Both the position numbers and the translations under genes were made by a program. A model generated the notes under the pieces. It searched no databases, had not been told where the DNA came from, and saw only the letters and a list, made by a program, of their open reading frames with translations. Source: Actinomycetes bacterium (GTDB taxonomy: Bacteria; Actinomycetota; Actinomycetes; Actinomycetales; Microbacteriaceae). From it: a stretch of DNA of 12,567 nt. Every line of letters begins with the position of its first letter. Positions within the stretch are counted from its first letter, which is position 1. Of this stretch, positions 6,081-12,369 are shown in pieces. The stretch lies in the NCBI GenBank assembly GCA_023428065.1, contig JAEYZI010000028.1:1-12567 (forward strand), written 5' to 3'.

Positions 6081-7052
6081 TCAGGGGTGCTGAGCGAGGA
6101 ACTGCTCGACGTTGTCCTTCGTCGTGAGGATGCCCTCCTGCAGCTGCTCCGCGGGGAGCGTCTCACCGGCGATGAGCTTGAGCGCCGACTGGAGCGCGAG
6201 CTTGCCCATGAGGGTCGTCTGCTGCGTGATGGTGGCGGCGAGCTCGCCGCTCGCGACCGCCTCGAGGCCCGACGGGTCACCGTCGAAGCCGACCACGAGC
6301 ACCTCGAAGCCACCGTTGCGGGCGGCCTGAGCGGCACCGAGCGCGAGACCGTCGGCGCGACCGAAGATCACGTTGATCTCGGGGTGCGCCTGCAGCATGT
6401 CGGTGGCGATGTCGTAGCCCTCGTCCTGCAGCCACGCCTCGGACGCCTGACGCGCGACCTCGACGATGTTGCTGCCGGCGATGCCCTCGGTGAAGCCCTG
6501 GTCGCGAGCCTCCTCCGGGGTGGTTCCAAGCTGGCCCTGGATGATGCCGAGGTTGCCCTCACCACCGGTCTGCTCGACGACGAACTCGCCGAGAGCCTTC
6601 GCCGAGGCGACGCTGTCGGTGGCGATGAACGTGTCGCCGGGGGCGCCGTCCGGGTTGCGGTCGACGGTGACGACGGGGATGCCCGCGGCCTTCGCCTCGC
6701 GCACCGGGACCGTCGCGGCGGTCGCGCCGGCCGGGATGTAGATGATGGCGTCGACTTCCTGGGTGATGAAGTCCTGGACCTGGCTCACCTGCGTGTCGGC
6801 GTCGTTCTTGGCGTCGGCGAAGACGAGCTTGACGCCCTCGGCCTCGGCCTCCTTCTCGACCCACTCACGGATCGCGACGAAGAACGGCGACTGCTGGTTG
6901 GGGACTGCGAGACCGATCGTGATCTCGCCGTCCTCCTCACCGCCGGCGCCACCCGCCTCGGTGGTCGCGCAAGCGGCGAGCGACGCCGTGAGGGCGGCGG
7001 CGGCACCGAGCGCGACGATGCGACGGGTCACCCCTCGTGTTGCATGGAACAT
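6081..7052 (-). CDS. sugar ABC importer periplasmic-type binding lipoprotein
   Basis: A 323-residue solute-binding protein of the ribose/galactose (periplasmic-binding-protein-like type I, RbsB) family. The N-terminus has Arg residues at 6, 10 and 11, a hydrophobic stretch and a lipobox LAAC ending at Cys28, so it should be a membrane-anchored lipoprotein. A Gly/Glu-rich linker (about 31-43) precedes the mature fold, which opens ITIGLAVPNQQSPFF (44-58). Other family marks are DAIIYIPAGATAATVP (101-116), VVTVDRN (127-133), VIFGRADGLALGAAQAA (228-244) and VVGFDG (253-258). Asp130, Arg131, Asp234 and Asp257 fall where ligand contacts usually lie. At 231-234 it reads GRAD, where ribose binders usually have an Asn-Asp pair, so a ligand other than ribose is plausible. 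The ATG at 7052 has AAGGA seven bases upstream. Hairpins lie on both sides of the gene. Confidence 0.95.
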   Translation of the reverse strand: MFHATRGVTRRIVALGAAAALTASLAACATTEAGGAGGEEDGEITIGLAVPNQQSPFFVAIREWVEKEAEAEGVKLVFADAKNDADTQVSQVQDFITQEVDAIIYIPAGATAATVPVREAKAAGIPVVTVDRNPDGAPGDTFIATDSVASAKALGEFVVEQTGGEGNLGIIQGQLGTTPEEARDQGFTEGIAGSNIVEVARQASEAWLQDEGYDIATDMLQAHPEINVIFGRADGLALGAAQAARNGGFEVLVVGFDGDPSGLEAVASGELAATITQQTTLMGKLALQSALKLIAGETLPAEQLQEGILTTKDNVEQFLAQHP

Positions 7053-7074
7053 GCGATTTCCTTCCTTGGTGTGG

Positions 7075-7098
7075 GACCTGCACCACGGGGTGCAGGTC
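7075..7098 (-). promoter_or_regulatory. intergenic hairpin between permease and binding-protein genes
   Basis: A perfect ten-base-pair stem, GACCTGCACC (7075-7084) with its complement GGTGCAGGTC (7089-7098), has a four-base loop. It lies in the 56-base gap between the permease stop and the binding-protein start, ending about 22 bases before the latter's ATG. No T-run follows on the minus strand. It is better read as an RNA processing or 5'-end-stabilising element for the binding-protein message than as a terminator. Confidence 0.65.
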
Positions 7099-7108
7099 GT
7101 CGACTCCG

Positions 7109-8125
7109 CTAAGACGTGCGTGCCTTGCGGCGGCGGAGTACGTCTGTGAACACGGCCGCCGCGATGACGAAGCCGATGACGATCTGCTGGATGAACGGCG
7201 ACACCCCGAGCAGGTTGAGGCCGTTGTTGAGGACGCCCATGATGAGGACGCCGACGATCGTGCCGGTCACGCGGCCGACACCGCCCGCGAGGCTCGCCCC
7301 GCCGATCACGACGGCGGCGATCACGTTGAGCTCGATACCGGTTCCCGCGCTCGGCTGCGACGAGTCGAGTCGGCTCGCGAGCACGATCGCGCCGAGCCCC
7401 GCGGTCGCACCGGCGAACACGTAGACCCACGTCGTGACGCTGCGCACCTTGATGCCGGCGAGACGGGCGACCTCGGGGCTGCCGCCGACGGCGTACACGG
7501 CGCGACCCGACGGACGATACGTCAGCACCGCCCATCCGATGACGAAAAGGAGCACGAGCCCGATGAGGGTCACGCTGAAGTAGCCGCCGTAGCGCGTCGA
7601 CGACAGCGAGTAGAACCACTCGGGGTAGCCGATGATCTGACGGCCGTCGGTGATGAGGTTGGCCAGGCCGCGGGCGATGGACATCATCGCGAGCGTGGCG
7701 ATGAACGGTGGCAGTTTCGCGAGCGTGACGGCGAAGCCGTTGACCATGCCCATGATGCCGCCCACCGCGACGCACGCGACCATCGACAGCCAGAGCGGCC
7801 ACCCGCCGTCGTGCGACAGCCAGCCGAGGACCATCACCGAGAGCGCCATGACGGCGCCGACGGACAGGTCGATGCCGCCGGTGATGATGACGGCCGTCGC
7901 GCCCAGGGCGAGGATCCCGAGCACCGTCACCTGGTCGAGGATGTTCACCAGGTTGCGGGGCGTGAGGAAGTTCGGCGCGAGGAACGAGAGCAGCACGAAA
8001 AGCACGACGAGACCGATGAAGGGCCCGCCCGCCCCGCTGACGAGTCGGCCGAGGATGGCGCGCACGCGCGCCCAGCCGTCGGCGACGTCAGCCCCGGAGG
8101 CGGTCGTCGAAGGTGACATGGTCAT
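7109..8125 (-). CDS. sugar ABC importer permease (RbsC-type)
   Basis: A 338-residue integral membrane protein of the ribose/xylose/arabinose permease family, of normal length. Hydrophobic stretches at roughly 34-52, 66-84, 89-103, 110-128, 138-156, 183-203, 232-250, 265-280, 285-305 and 310-328 fit about ten membrane segments. The conserved GGIDLSVGAVMALS (83-96) and the late AAVVIGGASLAGGVGRVTGT (270-289) are family hallmarks. A cytoplasmic loop around 204-231 (YRPSGRAVYAVGGSPEVARLAG) is where the ATPase docks. ATG 8125 is chosen because GGAG lies eight bases upstream; the GTG at 8134 has no properly spaced site, and ATG 8119 is an alternative two codons in. It follows the second SDR by 30 bases. 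The permease–binding protein–ATPase order is less common than ATPase–permease–binding protein. Confidence 0.95.
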   Translation of the reverse strand: MTMSPSTTASGADVADGWARVRAILGRLVSGAGGPFIGLVVLFVLLSFLAPNFLTPRNLVNILDQVTVLGILALGATAVIITGGIDLSVGAVMALSVMVLGWLSHDGGWPLWLSMVACVAVGGIMGMVNGFAVTLAKLPPFIATLAMMSIARGLANLITDGRQIIGYPEWFYSLSSTRYGGYFSVTLIGLVLLFVIGWAVLTYRPSGRAVYAVGGSPEVARLAGIKVRSVTTWVYVFAGATAGLGAIVLASRLDSSQPSAGTGIELNVIAAVVIGGASLAGGVGRVTGTIVGVLIMGVLNNGLNLLGVSPFIQQIVIGFVIAAAVFTDVLRRRKARTS

Positions 8126-8155
8126 GAAGAACACTCCGTTGGGTTGGTTTGCGGA

Positions 8156-8962
8156 CTAATCCATCGACATGCCGCCGTCGATGTTGACGGTCTGGCCGGT
8201 GATGTAGGAGGCCGCATCGGATGCGAGGAAGAGCAGGAGGTTGGCGACGTCGGCTTCCGTCGCCGGGCGCTTGAGCGGGATGTCGGCGATCCACTCGTCG
8301 ACGAGCTCGCCCGGCTGGTAGTCGCCGAGCTTCGACGCCCACGCACCGTCGAGGTAGCCCCACATGTCCGTCTTGACGATGCCGGGGCAGTAGGCGTTGA
8401 CGCGGATGCCGTCCGCGGCGAGCTCCTTGGCGAGCGACTGGCTCATGCCCATGACGCCGAACTTGCTCGCCGCGTAGTGGGGCGTGTAGATGAAGCCCTC
8501 GCGGGCCTGGGCGCTCGCGGCGTTGAGGATGACGCCGCTCGCGCTCTTGCGCAGCCACGGCGCCGCCTCGCGTGCGACGACGAACGGGGCGACCGTGTTG
8601 ACGTTGAGCACGCGCTGGAACTCCGCGGTGGTCAGGTCCTGCAGGTACTCGACGCTGATGACACCCGCGTTGTTGATGACCACGTCGATGACGCCCCACT
8701 CGGCGCCGGCCGCCGCGATGGCGTCCCGGACCTGCTCCTCGACGGTGACGTCGACGACCCGCCCGCGGGCGTCGAGGCCGTCGGCGACGAGCTTCTCGGC
8801 GGCCGTGACGACGTCGTCCATCCGGTCGAGCAGCATGACCGCGGCGCCGGCCTCGGCGAACGCGCGCGCGATGGTGAGGCCCATCCCGCGGGCGGCGCCG
8901 GTCACGACGACCTTCCGCCCGGTGAAGTGACCGTCGAAGATGTCGGATGCGGTTTCGCTCAT
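8156..8962 (-). CDS. SDR-family NAD-dependent dehydrogenase, butanediol/polyol type (second SDR)
   Basis: A 268-residue classical short-chain dehydrogenase. TGAARGMG (21-28) is the cofactor motif, and Asp46 after strand two indicates NAD(H) preference. NNAG is at 97-100, catalytic Ser150 lies in LNAAS, and YAASK (163-167) gives Tyr163 and Lys167. The segment NAYCPGIVKTDMW (189-201) and the ending NIDGGMSMD resemble meso-2,3-butanediol dehydrogenase/acetoin reductase and related polyol dehydrogenases. It is clearly a different subtype from the SDR at 2680-3444. The ATG at 8962 has AAGGAG six bases upstream and overlaps the kinase stop by four bases (ATGA). Lying between the kinase and the importer, it most likely oxidises the imported polyol to the ketose that the kinase phosphorylates. 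An acetoin/diol role linked to the E1–E2 complex is the alternative. Confidence 0.93.
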   Translation of the reverse strand: MSETASDIFDGHFTGRKVVVTGAARGMGLTIARAFAEAGAAVMLLDRMDDVVTAAEKLVADGLDARGRVVDVTVEEQVRDAIAAAGAEWGVIDVVINNAGVISVEYLQDLTTAEFQRVLNVNTVAPFVVAREAAPWLRKSASGVILNAASAQAREGFIYTPHYAASKFGVMGMSQSLAKELAADGIRVNAYCPGIVKTDMWGYLDGAWASKLGDYQPGELVDEWIADIPLKRPATEADVANLLLFLASDAASYITGQTVNIDGGMSMD

Positions 8963-10452
8963 GAATTGCTCCTTGTCTGAGTACGGGGGTTGAAGCGAGA
9001 CCGTTCGACGGCGTCACGCCACGCTGAGCGGCGCTCGGCGGCCGCAGCGGCCTCGAGGCTGGGGGTGAACTCCCGGCGGTCGCGGGAGAGCGCGAGGCAC
9101 TCGTCCGCATCCCACAGACCGCACGCGACGCCGGCCATGTGCGCGGCCCCCGTCGCGGAGAGCTCCGCGACCTGGCTCTGCAGCACGGTGCGCTGGCCGT
9201 AGTCGGACTGCAGTTGCATCAGCCAGTCGTTGCGCGTCGGGCCGCCATCCGCCAGGACGGCGTCGATGGGCTCCCCGAGGCCCTTCTCGACGGCGGCGAA
9301 CAGATCCTCGGTCTGGTGCACGACCGACTCGAAGGCGGCTCGCGCCAGGTGGGCCGCCTGCGTGCCGAGGCCCAGTCCGCTCACGAGCGCGACGGCCTCC
9401 TCGTCCCACCACGGCGCGCTCAGGCCGCCGAACGCCGGAACGAGGTCGACGCCCTGGGTGTCCGGGACCGTCTGGGCCACGGCGCTCAGCCGCTCGGGAT
9501 CGATGCCGAGGAGGTTCGCCAGCCACAGGACGGTCGCCCCCGTCGAGACGATGGTCCCCTCGAAGGCGAACGCGGGCTCCGGCGCCGCCCACCCGATGGT
9601 GCGGACCAGGCCGTGCTCACCGAGGTCGCCCGTGCCGGGCTTCTCGAGCCCCATGATCGAGCTGCCGCTGCCGTAGGTGGCCTTGACCTGTCCCGCGGAG
9701 CGCACGCCGTGCGCGTAGAGCGCCGCGTGCGAGTCGCCCACGACACCGTGGATCCGCACGCCGTCGGCGAGTTCGGGGATCCCGCGCACGGGCTGGGTGG
9801 CCTCGTTCGAGGTCGCGATGCGCGGCATGATGGCCCGCGGGATCCGGAACAGTTCCAGGATCTCGTCGTCCCAGTCGAGGGTGTCGAGGTTCAGGAGCTG
9901 GGTGCGGCTCGCGTTGCCCATCTCGATGCGGTGCTCGCCCGTGAGACCGAAGACGAGCCACGAGTCGATCGTGCCGAACGCGATGTCGCCGTTCGCCGAC
10001 GCCGTGCGGTCGGGGTCGACCTGGTCGAGCAGCCACTCGAGCTTGAGCGCCGAGAACATGGGGTCGAGGGTGAGCCCGGTCTTCTGACGGATGCGCGCGG
10101 CATCCCCGCTCGCGTGGAGTTCGGCGACGCGCGGAGCCGTGCGACGGTCCTGCCACCCGAGCACCGGGCCGAGGGGTTCGCCCGTGCGCCGGTCCCAGAT
10201 GACGGCGGACTCCCGCTGATTGGAGATGCCGATGCCGAGCACCTCGACGTCGAGCCCGACGAGCACATCCGAGATCGCCTGACGCACGGAGCCGAGGATC
10301 TCGACCGCGTCCTGCTCAACGGAGCCGGGCGCGGGGTCGCGCCGGGAGACGTTGACCGAGGCCCGCTGACGGATGAGCCCGTCGCGCCCCACCACGATCG
10401 CCTTGGTCGAGCTCGTGCCCTGATCGACCGCGATGACAACCGGTTCACTCAC
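8959..10452 (-). CDS. FGGY-family carbohydrate kinase (glycerol-kinase-like, substrate unknown)
   Basis: A 497-residue FGGY kinase with both actin-like domains. The N-terminal phosphate loop DQGTSSTK is at 10-17. Substrate-side motifs follow: NQRE (78-81), GWQDRRT (99-105), and DPMFSALK (130-137). The catalytic base is expected at Asp240 in GDSHAAL. The C-terminal ATP-site motifs GSGSS (261-265) and ADGGPTRND (401-409) are present. Alignment by eye is closer to glycerol kinase than to xylulokinase. However, the glycerol-contacting Tyr of the DPYFS motif (E. coli Tyr135) is Met132 here, so glycerol is doubtful. A C4–C5 ketose such as erythrulose, apulose or xylulose fits the neighbours, giving the phosphoketose for the split transketolase. 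The GTG at 10452 has GGAGG nine bases upstream and overlaps the transketolase stop by eight bases. A longer open frame to 10746 is a shadow of the transketolase gene. Confidence 0.92.
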   Translation of the reverse strand: MSEPVVIAVDQGTSSTKAIVVGRDGLIRQRASVNVSRRDPAPGSVEQDAVEILGSVRQAISDVLVGLDVEVLGIGISNQRESAVIWDRRTGEPLGPVLGWQDRRTAPRVAELHASGDAARIRQKTGLTLDPMFSALKLEWLLDQVDPDRTASANGDIAFGTIDSWLVFGLTGEHRIEMGNASRTQLLNLDTLDWDDEILELFRIPRAIMPRIATSNEATQPVRGIPELADGVRIHGVVGDSHAALYAHGVRSAGQVKATYGSGSSIMGLEKPGTGDLGEHGLVRTIGWAAPEPAFAFEGTIVSTGATVLWLANLLGIDPERLSAVAQTVPDTQGVDLVPAFGGLSAPWWDEEAVALVSGLGLGTQAAHLARAAFESVVHQTEDLFAAVEKGLGEPIDAVLADGGPTRNDWLMQLQSDYGQRTVLQSQVAELSATGAAHMAGVACGLWDADECLALSRDRREFTPSLEAAAAAERRSAWRDAVERSRFNPRTQTRSNS

Positions 10453-11410
10453 GTCCGAGTACCTCCCCCACACGCGCCGCGAGCGAGGCAGCGTCGAGTC
10501 CGAAATGTTGCAGCAGATACGTCGTGCTCCCCGTGGGGGCGAACTCGCGCAGGCCGGCCATCGAGACGGCGACCCGGTGCTCACGGGGAAGCTCGGCGAC
10601 GACGGCCGCGACGGCCGCGCCCAGACCGCCCGCGACGTTCGCCTCCTCGGCCGTGACGATGGCGCGGGTCTCGCGCGCCGCGGCGCGGATCGCGTCGGTG
10701 TCGAGCGGGTTGAGGTACACGGCGTTGAGCACGCGGGCCTGCACACCGTCCGCAGCGAGCAGCTCGGCCGCGGCGAGCGCCTCGGAGACCTCGGTTCCCA
10801 CGGCGATGATCGTGACGTCGGCGCCCTCCCGCGCGACGCTGAAGCGTCCGCGCTCGAGGGTCTCGCCGGGTCGCGTGACGGCGGGCACCTTGTGGCGCCC
10901 GACGCGCAGGTAGGTGGGGCGGGGCGTCGCGACGACGTCGCGCAGCACCGCGCGGGTCTGCGCCTCGTCCGCGGGGACCACGATGTCGAGGCCCGGCAGC
11001 GCGCGAAGCCAGCTGTAGTCCTCGGGCGAGTGGTGGGTCGGCCCGAGCTCGCCGTAGGCGAACCCGGGGCTCATGCCGCACAGGATGACGGGGGCCTGGT
11101 TGTAGGCGACGTCGGCCTTGATCTGCTCGAGGGCGCGACCGGTCAGGAACGGCGCCGCGGCGCACACGAAGGGGATGTACCCGGCGATGGCGAGTCCCGC
11201 TCCGACGCCGACCATGTTCTGCTCGGCGATGCCGACGTTGATGAGCCGGTCGGGGAACTCCTCCCGGAAGGCGCCGAGGTTGCTCGACCCCACGGAGTCG
11301 TTGCACACCGCGACGATGCGCTCGTCCGTGCGCGCGAGCTCGATGAGCTCCTGGGCGAACGGCACGCGGTTGTCGACGCGCTCCGGCGCGTGCGTGGTGT
11401 CTGTGCTCAC
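10445..11410 (-). CDS. split transketolase, C-terminal subunit
   Basis: A 321-residue protein holding the pyrimidine-binding and C-terminal domains of transketolase. The catalytic Glu63 is in INVGIAEQNMVGVGAGLA (57-74). GELGPTHHSPED (120-131) carries the paired His of the active site. The transketolase C-domain begins near 188 and includes TIIAVGTEVSEAL (200-212) and LNPLDTDAI (233-241). It must pair with the N-terminal subunit encoded just upstream to form one active site. A GTG start at 11410 has GGAGG seven bases upstream and overlaps the partner's stop by four bases (GTGA), consistent with stoichiometric coupled synthesis. Two-subunit transketolases of this size occur as housekeeping-like paralogues and as pathway enzymes such as apulose-4-phosphate transketolase. 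The operon context favours a pathway-specific enzyme transferring a two-carbon unit from a phosphoketose. Confidence 0.95.
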   Translation of the reverse strand: MSTDTTHAPERVDNRVPFAQELIELARTDERIVAVCNDSVGSSNLGAFREEFPDRLINVGIAEQNMVGVGAGLAIAGYIPFVCAAAPFLTGRALEQIKADVAYNQAPVILCGMSPGFAYGELGPTHHSPEDYSWLRALPGLDIVVPADEAQTRAVLRDVVATPRPTYLRVGRHKVPAVTRPGETLERGRFSVAREGADVTIIAVGTEVSEALAAAELLAADGVQARVLNAVYLNPLDTDAIRAAARETRAIVTAEEANVAGGLGAAVAAVVAELPREHRVAVSMAGLREFAPTGSTTYLLQHFGLDAASLAARVGEVLGRE

Positions 11411-12285
11411 GCGAGCTCCTCCTTGGCCGCCACGACTTGCTCGGCGCTCGGGACCTTGTGGTGCCATTCCGCCCGGTCCTCGATGAAGCTGACGCCCTTG
11501 CCCTTGACGGTGTTGGCGATGATCGCGACGGGCGATCCGGTCGTGCTCGGCGCGAGAGCGGCTTCGATCGCCGCGTGGTCGTGTCCGTCGATGACACGCA
11601 CCTCCCATCCGAACGACTGGATGCGCTGCTCGAGCGGGTCGAGCCCGTTGGTGTCCTCCGTGCGCGCACCCTGCTGCAGGCGGTTGCGGTCGACGACGAG
11701 CACGAGACGGTCGAGACCGAAGTGGGCGGCCGACATCATGGCCTCCCAGTTGGATCCCTCCTGGAGCTCGCCGTCGCCGGTCACGACGACGACGCGCGCG
11801 TCGGATCCCGAGAGCCGGCGGCCGAGGGCCGCGCCCACGGCGACGGGCAGACCATGGCCGAGCGGGCCCGTGGAGGTCTCCACGCCGGGCACCTTGGTCT
11901 TCGCCGGGTGGCCGTTGAGGTCGGAGAGGGGCTTCATGAACGTGCCGAGCGCCTCGCGCGGGAAGAATCCCGCGCTCGCGAGCGTCGCGTACAGCGCGGC
12001 GGCGGCGTGGCCCTTGCTCAGGATGAAGATGTCGCGGTCCGGAGCCGTCGGCTCCTCGGGCGACACGTCGAGCACGGAGTGGAACAGCACGGTGAGGGTG
12101 TCGATGACGGAGAAGTCGCCGCCGATGTGGCCCTGCCCGGCACCGGCGATGGTGTCGAGGATGTCGAGGCGCAGGTCGCGTGCGATGAGGGCGAGATCCG
12201 CCGCGCGCTCCGCGGGCTCAAGGGCACGCAGGGAGTCACGTCGTGCGCGCCACAGGGTGGCGGCGTGCTGATCCGCAGAGAGCAT
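11407..12285 (-). CDS. split transketolase, N-terminal (thiamine-diphosphate) subunit
   Basis: A 292-residue protein equal to the pyrophosphate-binding half of transketolase. The thiamine-diphosphate/Mg motif runs from GDG (170-172) to Asn201 in VVDRN, with the EGSNWEA segment (177-183) between. GQGHIGGDFSV (50-60), ILSKGHAAAALYA (88-100) and TGPLGHGLPVAVG (139-151) supply the His residues and cofactor contacts expected in this half. ATG 12285 is preferred: an AGG lies seven bases upstream of it, but only one base before the alternative ATG at 12291. It is the first gene of the long operon and directly follows the operator/promoter region. A 1-deoxyxylulose-5-phosphate synthase half is excluded by the transketolase-type motifs and by the two-gene layout. 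Confidence 0.95.
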   Translation of the reverse strand: MLSADQHAATLWRARRDSLRALEPAERAADLALIARDLRLDILDTIAGAGQGHIGGDFSVIDTLTVLFHSVLDVSPEEPTAPDRDIFILSKGHAAAALYATLASAGFFPREALGTFMKPLSDLNGHPAKTKVPGVETSTGPLGHGLPVAVGAALGRRLSGSDARVVVVTGDGELQEGSNWEAMMSAAHFGLDRLVLVVDRNRLQQGARTEDTNGLDPLEQRIQSFGWEVRVIDGHDHAAIEAALAPSTTGSPVAIIANTVKGKGVSFIEDRAEWHHKVPSAEQVVAAKEELA

Positions 12286-12294
12286 TGGCATACC

Positions 12295-12324
12295 TATTCA
12301 TCATTGAATTGCGCTTCACTGAAT
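12295..12324 (-). promoter_or_regulatory. operator upstream of the transketolase operon
   Basis: TATTCATCATTGAATT (12295-12310) contains the inverted repeat ATTCA-N4-TGAAT and matches the site at 2623-2638 in 15 of 16 bases. Fifteen bases further upstream on the minus strand, ATTCAGTGA (12324-12316) repeats one arm plus spacer of the E1 alpha site exactly. This gives two tandem copies in the same direction. They lie between a candidate promoter and the first start codon. The predicted binder is the SorC-type regulator of this locus. Confidence 0.6.
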
Positions 12325-12351
12325 GTTGACATGGCCACCTGGGGATGTCAA
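12323..12351 (-). promoter_or_regulatory. candidate promoter of the transketolase–transport operon
   Basis: Minus-strand TTGACA (12351-12346) is a perfect -35 hexamer. After 17 bases comes CAACAT (12328-12323), preceded by TGT, i.e. an extended -10 (TGTCAACAT). A start near 12316 would leave a leader of about 30 bases, with the operator at about +7 to +20. The -35 and -10 region is also framed by a seven-base inverted repeat, TTGACAT (12326-12332) and ATGTCAA (12345-12351), which could itself be a protein site. The -10 hexamer matches consensus at only three positions. Confidence 0.5.
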
Positions 12352-12369
12352 GGTGACCGCCGAGAGGGG

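Noticed and set aside
6002..6337. Extension of the ATPase frame upstream to 6337
   Set aside because: It overlaps the binding-protein gene, is Ser/Arg-rich without family similarity, and ATG 6001 has a well-placed ribosome site.
8959..10452. Naming the FGGY kinase as glycerol kinase or xylulokinase
   Set aside because: Motifs are glycerol-kinase-like but the substrate Tyr is Met, there is no glycerol-3-phosphate dehydrogenase nearby, and the context points to a ketose. The substrate is left open.
10433..12271. Plus-strand open frame of about 610 codons opposite both transketolase genes
   Set aside because: Compositional shadow. The minus strand encodes two unmistakable transketolase halves with good ribosome sites.
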